Shown here: positions 21,849 to 33,459 of the stretch, piece by piece
How positions within the stretch are numbered: position 1 is the stretch's first letter
Layout of the letters: the number at the start of each line of letters is the position of its first letter
Assembly: GCA_001692895.1 (NCBI GenBank)
Contig: KV748178.1
Span: forward strand, 2,590,536 to 2,654,535
DNA: 64,000 bases
Direction of reading: 5' to 3'
DNA from: Cenococcum geophilum 1.58
Taxonomy: Eukaryota > Ascomycota > Dothideomycetes > Gloniales > Gloniaceae
Program-made: the position numbers and the translations under genes
The notes under the pieces: generated by a model
The model's input: the letters and a program-made list of their open reading frames with translations, nothing else
Told to the model about the DNA's origin: nothing
Database searches by the model: none

Positions 21849-24598
21849 ATGATTTCCTTCAGCCCCATTGTGTGCATTGTCGGCTTCCACCATGCAAAGT
21901 TCGCGCTTCACACCTCCTATTTTCTGCGAATCTAGCTAACCGCCTTCCAGAGGCCCAGAGGTAGAGACATGGCTCGGCGTCGAGGAGGGCTCAGACCCGG
22001 CGATCGAGAACGAATGGCCGTTGCTACCATTCATGGCACTGTCTGACGGCGCGCACACGTTAGAAAACCCTCTTCTTTACGCCCTTAGCCTCATGTACCC
22101 CAACGCGAGGAAGGAGGAAAATGTACTAACGCAAGCGGGGGCCAGTTCCACGGAAGATTTCTCGTATTTCACGCTCAGACACGAAGTCACGCCGGACCGG
22201 CCCGCAACGAGCCTGTTCGGGATCAGCTGCACGCGGCAGATGGATGCGAACGAGCTCATTAACCGCCCTGCGGATGTGACGAGGTCGACGGTACAGAAGG
22301 CGGTCGTAGTTATCAGTGACAGTCCGCACCATTTTGGACAGTTGAGGGAGAAATTGTTGGTTGTGACAACGGCGTGGTTTGCTCAGAGGTATGTGTTTGG
22401 ATAAGTGGTTGAGATTGTGGAGAAACCCGCTGGGTAGACATATTGAAGACTGATGGGGCCGAACTGGTGCAAATTGGATACTTGTTAAGGTATTAGGGTA
22501 TATATGAGGATGTTAGCTAATAACCAGTGCTTAGGGACTTCACAGATCTGGATATTTTGCAGAAGTTCCAAGAGAGTTTGGCAAAGAGTTTTAGGGATCA
22601 GGATGATGACCGGGATCAATATTTTGGTATGTGGGCCTTGAGAATTTTTAGGAATGAATGACAAGTTTTGGCACAGAGCTCAAGCAATCCTAACATATTT
22701 GCATTTAGGTCTCTCCCTTCGGGAACTCATCCACGAATTCAAATACCAAACCCTAGTACTCTTCAAATGTTGCCTATTGCAGCCCAAGGTATTTAGCAGT
22801 CTACACTTACAATTATATCCGCTGACCTAGCCAGATGTTGTTCTTCGGGTCACATTGCGAGCGTCTCTGCATGATGCAATTCTCACTAATCTCATTAATA
22901 CCTGGACTGATTCGTCACCTGCAGGATTGCGCTGACCCTAAATTCAATTCTTATGAGGAGTCACTCGTTATGCCTACGTCCCTTAGGACGAGCGAACGTG
23001 CTTCACGTACGGAGATAATACTCTCTCAAGTAGACTCCTACTGACAGTTTCGTAGTGCTTGCATATATGGGACTGCCATTACAGATCTTTGGGAAGGGAA
23101 GCTTGTTTGGTCCATATACCCCATTGCAACAGCTTGATATGCTCGCAGATCATGGAACTAAATCTTATATTGTTGGATCGACCAATTCTTTGCTTTTACA
23201 GCAGAAAGACCGATACAGCGATATATTAATCAACGTAAGTTCTTCCATGTTGCAAAAACCTGTCTGATAATTCTTTGGGATTTCAAAATTTGCTTACTCC
23301 AAGTTTGCTAGCTTGACGAACACACTATTAATATCTCTTCAACCTCTCTTCGCACTGCACTAATACTTTCAACGCCCGACCGCCGTTGGATAGACTTCCT
23401 TACGCAAGCCGTAAATGACACATGGGACGAATGTAAGTCTGCCATCAATATTCATTAGATTTAGCTAAATCGTATTCAGCAAACCCGAGTCGACCCAAAA
23501 CGATGGGCTATGCAGGAAGCGAAGAATTCATTCGACTTCAATTCGAGGAGTACCTACTTGCACTATTGTCTGCTGCGAAATACAGAATGTATCTTCATAG
23601 CTACAAAGACGATGAAAACGCGATATTAATTGATTTTGGTCCGTATCTCATCCTTTTATCTACTGTAGTAATACATGGCAATACTAACTTAGAATGTATA
23701 AAGAGGGTGATCCGTCAAATGAGTTTGGCTCTGAGTGGATTGATGCTTGGATGAAAACAGAAAACTTCAGAATATTCTCAAAATTTACCGGTAAGTCCGA
23801 ATCTATGACTCCCTGGTATAAATGTTGCTAACTGGAGTAGATTCGCATATATTCGACATCGTTGATCCGAAGCATCCATGTTCTGGCGGGCTCACCATCG
23901 AAGATGTACAGCGACGACTTGCACAGTACTTATCCTCACCACTTCACGTCCTAGTTTGCGTCTACTGATCATATCTGCAGGCAAGTTTCCGAATTACATC
24001 TTGACGAACGAATTCAAAATAGCCGGGAAGTTATTGGAAAGCAACTTGCCGTTGGGCAGAAAAAGGTCTCATCTGCATTCAACAACTTGTGGGCTGACAT
24101 TGAAGTCATGCGAGAAGCCCAGCGGAAAAGGAACGAAGAACACAAAGCTGCAGCTGCAGCGGCAGCGGCAGCAAATGGTGCAAGTCCATCCCCCGCAGAC
24201 GATAAGTCGGGACATTTGGCAAGATGTGCGTCAAATTCTAAATCCTTCTATTGGGCTTGACCTAATGGGGTTTCTTTAATTGAATAGCCGCGCTAATTTA
24301 CAACCTATCTTTAGTCCCGAAAGCTCCGGATCTGTCACATGCGCAAGCATCCGTTCAAGCTGCGTCTTCCCGTGCCGGCGCGTATCTTTCCTCATGGGGC
24401 ACCTGGGCCTCCGAAAAAAGCAAGGTTGGCTGGGGAAGACCTAACCCAGCCACGCCTCAGAACTCACCGCCTCCCAAATCTCCCAGAGATATAAAGCAAT
24501 CGGCCCCATTTTCACTATCATCAAATGAGAAGCCCACGTCGACGCCTTCAGCAGCCGAGGTGCGGGAACCTGCAGCAAGTCCCAGCCACGAAGATTGA
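21849..24598 (+). CDS. AVL9: Late secretory pathway protein Avl9 (DENN-related)
   Basis: Avl9 acts in exocytic transport from the Golgi and belongs to the DENN-domain superfamily. Thirteen exons: 21849-21898, 21951-22058, 22146-22388, 22535-22626, 22709-22788, 22835-23006, 23056-23234, 23312-23432, 23480-23638, 23704-23790, 23841-23925, 23981-24225, 24315-24598; 634 residues. The start SFSPIVCIVGFHHAKGPEVE is the uDENN hallmark; further family blocks are LLPFMALSDGAH, TSLFGISCTRQMD, VQKAVVVISDSP and PLQIFGKGSLFGPYTPLQQL. An alanine run near residue 530 and a Ser/Pro-rich tail (AYLSSWGTWASEK) end the protein. The exon at 23704 requires an AAAG acceptor 16 nt after a CTAAC branch point, because the nearer CTTAG would break the frame. 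The last intron has two in-frame acceptors. Confidence 0.88.
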
Positions 24599-26317
24599 TG
24601 GCCTTCTAAAACTTTTCCAGCCGTGACTAGTTCTTTGGTTGCTTCTGACTGCTAGGTTTTACTGACGACGGTAACGATCCCTATGAAATCTTGATAGTAT
24701 TTCCTTGCCTTCTGTTCATATTTGGATGAGAACCTCTGATAATATTGCATAGCGCGGGGGCGGCGTGGCGTTAGCATGTACTTGCAGGACATAGATGCTT
24801 ATCTACACATCCACTACTGGAGGACCACTGCTATTCTGCTTTATGAAAAGTCTTCAGGGCTCAGCTTAGGTTTCCATGGTTTCAGAGAATGCATTTATGC
24901 TACTGACCGCTCAACATAACGCTAGTCTGTCTCTGATTCAGGATAGAATCTGTCCTCACGCGATAAAATATAATTGAGACATTAGTTGCGCAATATTCTG
25001 ATACCTAAAGAATAGTGGGGGGCTATGCCACCATCCGTAACGATCCCGAAGAAGTTCCAACCTATCGAACGAACTCGTGTGTGGATTAATCCAGGTGGAG
25101 GATGAGTCTATATACACGATCCGAGATACCCCTGATCTAGTCTCAGTCTGGTGGATGACGATCATAATCGGCACTTGGTCGACATAACCCTATGCTGACC
25201 AGAGTGGTATCGTCTAGAGACAGGAAATTCGACCTTATTCGACCCGACTCTCATGCTCGTTGCATAGAAATGGGATCCCCGACGCTCGTCCATCTTGATT
25301 CCCTCTCGCCGCAGGTCCCGCACCTATTATGTACCCTTTGCATGGCCTCAATCTTCTCTCATACACGCTATTGCTCCACTCTAACAATATAGTTTCAATT
25401 GTAGCCCATGAGCTGGAACAGAAATTCTGGGAGGATTCGAGCTTCCTTCTGCCCCTGTTCGGAATTACTAGGTGAATATATCAAGCAATTGAAAACTTTC
25501 ATCTGGACCAAGTCACAGTTGATCTCACTACTTGGTTCCTTAAACTTAGACTTTCTTAGGCTCTATTAGCCCCGCCCTAGCTTCCTAGATGCTAACTTTT
25601 ATAACAGGGTTCTTTGGCTGAGCCTTGCAATGTTTACGGCGAAAACCCCAATAACCATGAGATGTATATCAGGGCATATGATGACCTTACCTCTAGGGTT
25701 ATTCGAGGAATTTTTCAGAGCAAGGTAAATACTTCAAGACGGCTTTTGCGGAAATAGTCCATCTGTTCGTTACTTTCGTAAAAATCACAGAGTTTTGCAC
25801 ACGCCTCTAGCTAGGCGGGAAAGTAAAACTTCCTTCAGTAGTGCCTACACCCGGAATACTACCATGCGTTGTGTACTCGAGGAAGCAGAGGTGCGATGAT
25901 GTGAGACCCAAGATACAAGTTGAGCGAGAATGGAGCTAGTATGGTGTCAAGGCGATGAATTTCATCCGGTGCAAAACTCACGACTTCTCGTTATCTCAAA
26001 CGACGTGAAATAGTTCAACTTGAGTACATTGAATGAACCATTAATCCCAAGAACAGATATAAAGACGCAGGAGACGGGGTTGAGAGTGGAATAACGGCCG
26101 ATTTCGATTACAGTGCAGTTGGGGAACTCGTAAGCCATAAATTTTGTTATGGCATTCACGCCAATTTGCCAACAGCATCTCGGCGGGTGGAGCCAAAAGC
26201 TATCCTCAACTGGTATCCCCCAACACCAGGCCTTAGACACTAGATACTACCATTTCTGATTTCTTATCCCATCAACCAATTATCTGTCACAGCCTCCACT
26301 CACTCCAAAAAAACAAT
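24599..26317. other. Intergenic, no gene seen
   Basis: About 1.7 kb with only short frames. A 92-codon frame at 25962-26240 (minus) is rich in Trp/Cys and has no recognisable domain; it may be a remnant. The last 80 bases are the promoter of the next gene. Confidence 0.45.
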
Positions 26318-27754
26318 ATGGACGCGAGCGCAACCCATGCTCCAGTTCCCAAATCTACTCTCATCTATGTCCGAGAATTTCATCAGCGTGGAGATAGCGT
26401 TGTCTTACCCGGCCGCATGGTCAATACCTTCAAGGTTAGCACCGTTCTGTCTTGCGGTCTTCAGTAGAAGTGAAGTCGAAAGTGAAGCTGATACCTACCA
26501 CAGAAGCTCACAACACTACTATATAAAGTCTACAAGAGGGACCCAGCTATCTATGACCTCCATATCCACCTCGAGGATACCGCTTGCCATGGTGTCATCT
26601 CCGATGTAACCTGGGACGAAGGGATTCATCTCGAAGCTGCCGAAACAGAGAGGGTAGAACTTTTTGCTCACTTTATTCCTAAAGCCTCACGTGGCCTTTC
26701 AATTCCTGCGAAAAATGGCGGCAACGAGGCAGCAGCGCTCGCTGGAACACGGACAACTCCTCGTCAACCCGAAAATACTCGACGCTTAGGTCGTATAATG
26801 GCGAAGGATATTGAAGAAGTTTCTTCCAGTGCCACAAAGAGGGGGTTGAATGAATTAAAACAGAATGCATCAACACCAAGAAAGCGTCGCAAAACCAACG
26901 AAACCGACGAATTGCTCGCTGGCAATGATGGAGATCCGGGGCCTATTCCTGAGTCTACTTTAGGGCCTATATTGGTCAAGGTAAACTTCAGCTACGTTTC
27001 AGGTACCGTCAATGTTCTCAAGAGCTTCCGATCCCACACAAGTTCACTCTACCTGAAGAGCCCAGTTGCTCTCGTTAGGTCGATCGTCGCTAAGTCAGTA
27101 GTTCATTCTATAAACGCCTCCTCTCGTCTTCATTCCTACAGACACCTCCTGGAATACGATATTCGCGTCAGTACAAGTCAGGCGGGGGCTGCGGAATGGC
27201 CGCTGGACTCCGAGCCCCTCCTCCAAGACCATGTTTTCGAACCCCAGACCCATGACGATATCATTTTCGTCCGCACATATATATACCTGGCCAAAGGCGG
27301 GAAGCGTTATGCGCACTTTGGAGACGCCGTCGCGGACGCCCCCGCGGACGCTATTAGAGCTACCAAAGCTACCCGCATTGCGAAGCCAATCTCCACTCCC
27401 CCGAAAACGGGTTCTGCGGCTGCACCACCAGCGCTCACCTCTCGGGGTATCGTTATCGGACAGCTGCTAGAATCTCTTCACAAGGACGGACGGAAGAATG
27501 CGGTGGTTGCTTATCTGAGTATCATCGGTTCCCGAATCTTGTGCAGCGTAATCGATGAGGATCTGGAAGGCAATCCGCTTAAAGTGCTCGGACATGCAAG
27601 GGCTACGCCAGAAAACGTTGATTTGCTGGAGCCGTATGCGAGTCTGGGGAGAGAAGGGATGAGGGCGGAGATTAAGCAGAAACTTATGGAGACTAGAGGT
27701 GCTACCGGGAAGGGGGGAAGGGGAAGCAAGGCTGCAGTAGTGAGTGATAGGTGA
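26318..27754 (+). CDS. Unrecognised protein with basic, nuclear-type middle segment
   Basis: Two exons, 26318-26434 and 26504-27754, give 455 residues; the intron has a GTTAGC donor and CCACAG acceptor and joins TFK to KLTTLLYKVYKRD in phase 0. I do not recognise the family. The N-terminal 130 residues look globular (STLIYVREFHQRGDSVVLPG, DLHIHLEDTACHGV). A basic cluster RKRRKT near residue 155 could be a nuclear localisation signal. The C-terminal half contains HDDIIFVRTYIYLAKGGKRY and a long Ala/Pro linker, then a helical GQLLESLHKDGRKNAVVAY section. A second intron of 68 nt at about 27073-27140 has plausible signals, but removing it would break the frame, so I keep it as coding. Confidence 0.6.
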
Positions 27755-28867
27755 GCTCGAATAAGAGTGGAAGCAAGCCAGCGGAAATGTGGAGAGGGGG
27801 GTGGGAAAGTGCTCTGGGTGGTCATGTTGGGGTTGATGAGTAGAAATTAATTATGAAGTGGTCAAAAGCCCTGATGCGTGTATTGTAGACCTATAATAGG
27901 TCGGGACATGATCCCTTTACTATGATAAATGATCTTTGTAGAAAAGCATTTCTGCATTGAAATCCTTGTAAAGAAAAGAGGTATAACAGTCATCATAGAA
28001 GAAATTTGCCATAAGTGCATACAATGATGCCAAGGAGTATTGAAATTAATTGAGTTTGTGAGCCTTCTCTATTACTCTCACAGAACGTGAATGACATCAT
28101 TGCTATGCCGGGATCGGGATTGCGTTCGTTGACCGAGCTGAGGTTCCATTAACCTCGCTTTACCGATCCTTGTGCGGTATTTTCTGGGGTCTATTACACA
28201 TATCCAGGTTCGGTTTGAAGGCGCGGCTCGCCGGTACAACATACCTACTTCGGATAGTCTTGCATAGAATAATGCGTATTGTGCGCAGGAAGACTGCTGA
28301 ACCAGAGTCCTGGTCCACTTTTTGATAGACATTACAGAACCCCCAAGTTATTGATCCATAATTTGACGGTCATGGTAAGCGTCGGAAAGCTTTACCACTT
28401 AATGCACAATACAATCAATCCGCAAAAGAAACGTAGAATCCTTTATCTGCTTATTTCGATTCAGGCCTGCTCGGCCCGTACGTATCCAGCTATGCGACAG
28501 CCCCATTTTCAACCCTCTCGCACTGCTCGCTGTGCCCTCATAAAGCATTCAGAGCCGCGAAAGCGTTCACCATCCGTCGACGCCAAAAGTCTCGCGCCTG
28601 GGACAAAGATGAAGGAAAAGGACATCGTTGGCCACACATTAACAGCGTCAACAAACGTCTCCCATCGGGCGACATCAAAAATCGGGAAAAGGTACTTGAA
28701 TGGAATGGGACACACTTAACCGAGACCGTCTAGAGACTAAGACAGAACACCTCCGGCCACTTCCCGCCCTTCGTAACGCCCTGCACGCGGAATCCACAGC
28801 CGCCAAAACCCCATGCATCCCTAACATGCTTCATCCACAAACTCTGTAAATTAAGTATGAAGTGAAA
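27755..28867. other. Convergent 3' region, no gene seen
   Basis: About 1.1 kb between two convergent stops. The overlapping frames at 28279-28719 (plus) and 28509-28715 (minus) show no domain. Confidence 0.45.
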
Positions 28868-31632
28868 CTAGGCCAGGTATCCGAGTTCGTCACCTTCCAA
28901 CCGCTCAAGATACTCCTTCTCGAGCAGGATGTCGATGCATTTTTTAATATCCTGCACTCTTGGCGAGAAGCGGCTTTTGATTTGCTGGATAGTTTCTGAA
29001 ACGAGCTGCTGGTGCTTCATCTTCTTGCGGGATTTCATGATACGTACAATAGCCGACTATTGAAGAATTAGGTGATATTCATAATAGTAATGTCGGAGGA
29101 ATGCAATTTAAACGCATGAGTGGGGATATTCTGACTCACCTGCATCAATAACTTCCTGTCCTCCTCGATTGTTTTGTGTGTATCCTCGACCTCCTGCTTG
29201 GCCTCACTCTTAATGCCAATGTTCAAATTCATCTTCAACTTCTTGGCCTTGAAGCCGTGGTTGAGTTTGTACACTGCGCCAGGCTCTGGCTTGGCATTGT
29301 CGGGGCTAACCGTGACGATCTTGGCTTTAACGAACACGCTGATGCTGGGGTCTAATGTTTCCTTAGCAAGCTTAGTGCCTTCCGCAATCTCTTCATATGT
29401 GACAGTGTCACTGTCGTTGAAAAGAAGAAGAATAGCCATTTGGTAGGTCGACACCTGGAAGGTTGGAGAGGACTTCGTATTCGGCATGTAGCCATTTGGT
29501 AGGTCGACACCTGGAAGGTTGGAGAGGACTTCGTATTCGGCATGTAGCCATTTGGTAGGTCGACACCTGGAAGGTTGGAGAGGACTTCGTATTCGGCATG
29601 CGTAGATAGTTAGCTTTAATTTCGCCTTTGCAAAGCTGCCACAGCCATGTCAATTTGCGGCCTTGGTGCTTGTGATTGTAGAACATTGCAAAGCGCTCAT
29701 ATGTCTTGACGATCACTTGTGGCGGAGCAAAGGGTGTGGTAGGTGGGTTAAGTGGCCAGAAGCCCGTGCCGAGAATGTGATATGATGCATCAACTGCAGC
29801 CTTGAGCTCGTCGGAATCGAGGTGGTCTGCTTGCCATTCCTTGTATGAGGAATTGAGATCCTTAGAGATCTGCATGTCTTGGAACATGCGTTGTAGCTTG
29901 TTGGTATATTCGAAACCACAAGCTTCTTTCAGCTTGCTGATCATGCTTGTCTCGGCATCGTCTGATGCTGACGATGTTTGTACAAGACGCTTGGCAAGCA
30001 TACGGGAGTAGAACTTTTGGAACACATCCTTGTCCTCAATGTACTTGAAAACAGTCATGATCTGAGTAAGAAGTTTCTCCATGTCATCCTCCTCGGTCAT
30101 TTTAGCAGAAGACTTCTTAAGTAACGTATCGGTATACTTCGCTAGTAGTTCTGGGGATTTGTTTGATCCTGACTTGCAGACCTTATTGCGGTTGACGAAC
30201 TCTCTACAGGCGTTGTCTAAGGATCGCACAAATTCAGACTCACCGTTAAAGGCACGGTTGACGAGGTCCTGGTATTGTGTGTGCACCTCAAGGAGAGCTT
30301 CGACGTAGACCTTGGGCTCAAGGTTGTCGCCCTCTGACGCCACCTTCTCGACGGCCGCTAATCCAGCCTTCCGTACATGAGTTTCAAAACGATTGCGAAG
30401 CGGATCTAACCCGTCCGGAATGCGAGCGAGGAGTTTGTACATACGGCCGAGATCCTCTTGCCTGTCATGATCTAGGAGTATCTGAAATTCTTCTCGGAGA
30501 GCTCCAGAGTGATTGGTAATCAATGCTTGTTCACATGTCCTCATTAATGGTGNCATGATTTCATTAAGCAGATAAAGAGGGACACGTTCTTTCTCTTCTT
30601 CCAGACGGGCCTCAGCTTTCTTCATATATTCTACCACGCTGTTTTCTGCTAAAAATTGCTTAGACTCATTATCGTAGTAAGCCGCTGTTGCTTCCAGGAA
30701 CGGCTTTTCGAAATATTCTTTATACACATCGAGTGTTGATTTTGTGCTATCCGATTCATCAAGACCGAGGGAGACGAAGGAATCCACTACGCTTTTGATC
30801 TGTGACTGTTCGATGGTTTCGCCATTCCGCTGCTTCTCGACAAGCCGAAGAACGGAGTTCATGACGCTCTTTTGTGTGCCAATGAACATGTCTTCCTTCC
30901 ATAGTACCAAATGAAGAGTGTAGATGTCGTAGATGTTCTTTTTGCCTTCATCCATTTCCCGCTTGACCCAATGTCGATTTAGGTAGCGGAATAGATGGTT
31001 GTTGTACTGGCCGGCGGTAGTATAGCGGTTCCATTCTTTGATGTAGTAAGTGAGGAGGGCTTCGTCGACGTGTTCTTTTGATCGTGCCTGGACTCCCTGG
31101 AGATGGTTCTGGAGGTAGGCGATGAGATGTTGGTAGAGATCTTCTCCGAGGAGATGAGCTACGAAAGCGGTTAGTATTTGGTCCTGTGAACGAGGGGAAA
31201 AAGGGACTCACCCCCACCCCGATGCTGATGCCCGGTGAATCCTCCACTGCCCACAGCTTTCTGTGCTGTACAGAAGTTGTGGATTGCTGTGTAGAGACCC
31301 ATGTATGTTTTCATGTCCATGCCACCCCGAAGGTTGGTCATGATCTTCTCGACACCGGCCTCGAGGTAGGTCCATCTATAGGTATCATATTAGCATACTA
31401 TCTTAAAACCTCAAGGGCGTTGCTGCTGTGCTCCGAGCTTCTAGCTAGGCTGAGTCTCGGGCCTTGACTTAAAATCTGAGATTTAGCTAGGCTCCCGCCT
31501 CATTAAGAACTTCCCAAGCACTGGTAAAGGCGGACGTATAAAAGGCAATCTAAGCTAGTAAGCTGGACAGAGAGGTACCTACGTTGCTTTGACATCGTCC
31601 TTTGCAGGGACTGGGGGCATTCCCGAAGACAT
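28868..31632 (-). CDS. CUL1: Cullin-1, scaffold of SCF ubiquitin ligases, with internal triplication
   Basis: Cullin-1 binds Skp1/F-box receptors at its N-terminus and Rbx1 at its C-terminus. Exons: 31583-31632, 31212-31375, a long exon 29140-31158, and 28868-29056. The N-terminus [17 protein letters not shown] leads to [12 protein letters not shown]; cullin-repeat helices follow, then the homology domain ([25 protein letters not shown]). The winged-helix end carries [17 protein letters not shown] with the neddylation lysine, and the protein ends DELGYLA. Inside the long exon, a 56-bp segment encoding [18 protein letters not shown] is present three times, which shifts the frame. Removing two units (112 nt) gives a 769-residue cullin of normal length. 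Splicing at 29455-29566 would do exactly this. One undetermined base (N) lies at 30553. Intron 1 is 207 nt, long for this window. Confidence 0.93.
29435..29600. repeat. Tandem repeat, 3 x 56 bp, inside CUL1 coding sequence
   Basis: Copies start at 29435, 29491 and 29547; the last is two bases short. In the coding direction each unit holds CTTCCAG|GTGTCG, so each has a potential acceptor directly followed by a potential donor. The copies are identical, so the duplication is recent or an assembly product. Confidence 0.97.
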
Positions 31633-32488
31633 GTTGTCGACAGTCGCGTGCTCTTTAGCACGTTTAGAATGCGCTTTTGCGCGGCGGAAGAGATATATGG
31701 TGTCGGTTTTGAAGGAAAAGTTAAAGGGTGAAAGTTTGGTGCCTGGAAGTGAGGTTGGTTGGCGTTGGTTCGGGAAGTCGAAAGAGCGACGGGGTGTGGG
31801 AGGATGGAGGCGAGAGGGGGGCGATGCTGATTATATGTGCAAGAAATGAATCCTGTGGGAAAAGGGTCACATTAGATGTGAATAGGGAGTGGAGGAGGAT
31901 CTTCGGTTGTGGGTGAGTGGAGGAAGTTGCAGTTTTGAGTTAGATGAATCGAAGGTAGTCTTCAAGGCTTCCACTCAGCTCAAGGCAGCGTTGCGGAATC
32001 TCCCGTGCAATCGCCTCAGCCCTATCAGTATCACTACTCTGTCTTCACAACCAGCGAATTTAATGGTTCTTTCTTTGATTTTGAATACTTCAGGAGGACT
32101 CACAGCCATTACAAGGGTGCTCTGGAAACCGCACTCTTCAGATGATTTTGCTCTCTTTTGGAGAGCTGCACGCCTGAAGATGAAGACACAGCCACAGCCG
32201 TAATTAAAGAGGGCTGCATCTATCAGCGACGCTTAATAAATGAATTCCGATATACCATGGGTAAATTTTTATAGGAAAACCGTTTGCACGTTTGGTTTTG
32301 AAAGTTACCATTTCTGCCTCAAAGCCCTGGTTGGCTGTCATGAAGCTATGCCGTCTGTCAAATATCCTTGAATAGGACCTTCATTAATGCCTAATGTTAA
32401 TGCTCGTCCAAACCTCAATCCATTAGGTCTATTCATACCTGCTATATTTGATAGTAACACCACTCTTTAAACCAAAAAGTTCCCCAAA
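31633..32488. other. CUL1 promoter side, no gene seen
   Basis: Frames at 31589-31849 and 31889-32203 (plus) overlap the CUL1 5' end or lack domains. The stretch probably holds the CUL1 promoter and leader. Confidence 0.45.
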
Positions 32489-32971
32489 ATGTCTCTCACA
32501 CCTCTACTCACCAAAATCCCGCCCATTCCCTCCTCCCTAGTACCTCCATCTTGCACAAGCCTCTCCTGATTTATCACTTTGCCTTCCCGCTGTCCACTCC
32601 CGCATTCGCTATTGAGGCCCACCTCACCGCCAACGTGTGGTTGTACCTCAGTGGCGTTATACGATGTACTCGACAACCCGCTTCCATAGTACCATGCACA
32701 AGGTGTTGTGCGTCTCGCGCGGAAAAGCTAAATTGTGTTTTGGCGGCGAGGAGAACCTACTAAGAGTGAGACGGAAATAACTATTGGGGATGTCGTTGTC
32801 ATACCGGCGGGAGTTAGCCACCGCTTGCTGGAGGATTTGGAAGGGGAATTTGAGATGGTGGGTAGCTATCCGAAAGGCTGTAGCTGGGATATGTGCTATG
32901 GGAAGAAAGGGGAGGAGGAGAAGGTTGAGAGGATTAAAAGCGTAGAGTGGTTTGAGAGGGATATGGAATGA
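32489..32971 (+). pseudogene. Decayed cupin-domain protein gene
   Basis: Three frames taken in order carry a cupin protein of the YjlB-like type: IEAHLTANV, then VVVPQWRYTMYSTTRFHST and VLCVSRGKAKLCFGGEEN, then EITIGDVVVIPAGVSHRLLE and FEMVGSYPKGCSWDMCYG, ending at the stop near 32971. The cupin metal-ligand region (STTRFHS and GVSHRLLED) is still legible. The reading frame must change three times: near 32545, near 32635 and near 32757. The last two fit single missing bases (AAC-G-TGTGG and GAGAAC-CTACT). With no intron signals at these places, I call it a pseudogene; sequence error at one or two sites remains possible. Confidence 0.7.
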
Positions 32972-33459
32972 ACGACGCAAAGACTATGATACGGTTCGGC
33001 CTCGAAAAGGCGGGTTGATTTGAAGGAGCTTTACTGCAAAGTTCATCATCAACGGGTGATTCGGAGGCTAGTGAGACGAAAATTGATTCATTGGAGGCGG
33101 GGAATGCCAGAATACTAGATATATGTCTACAGGTTCGGTTCTAATAATATTCAATCGCTTCAAGGTAGAGAGCACGGAGAACTTAGGCTGGTAGTCTGAT
33201 AACTGTGCATAGGAAATCGGAATGTTCCAAAGAATAGGGAATGACTCTGTACATGTACACTATTTTCAACTCTGTGATATAGCCCTCACTCCAAACAAAA
33301 CAAATGTACATGCCTATGCTATTGCCCGGGGCAAGAAGAGGCCCAAATATGCCCGCAAAACGCCACGCTGATGAACATATTGGATAGTGTAAAGAATGGC
33401 CCGAACGACCACAAAACGCCTTTTGAGTGCCTGAAAACTCAACGCGAGGACGAAATCAA
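32972..33459. other. Intergenic, no gene seen
   Basis: Spacer between the cupin relic and the 3' end of the SRF1-like gene; no supported ORF. Confidence 0.5.

Noticed and set aside
27073-27140. Possible 68-nt intron with GTTAGG and CCTACAG
   Set aside because: Removing it breaks the frame of the downstream, coding-like part; the read-through frame is open.
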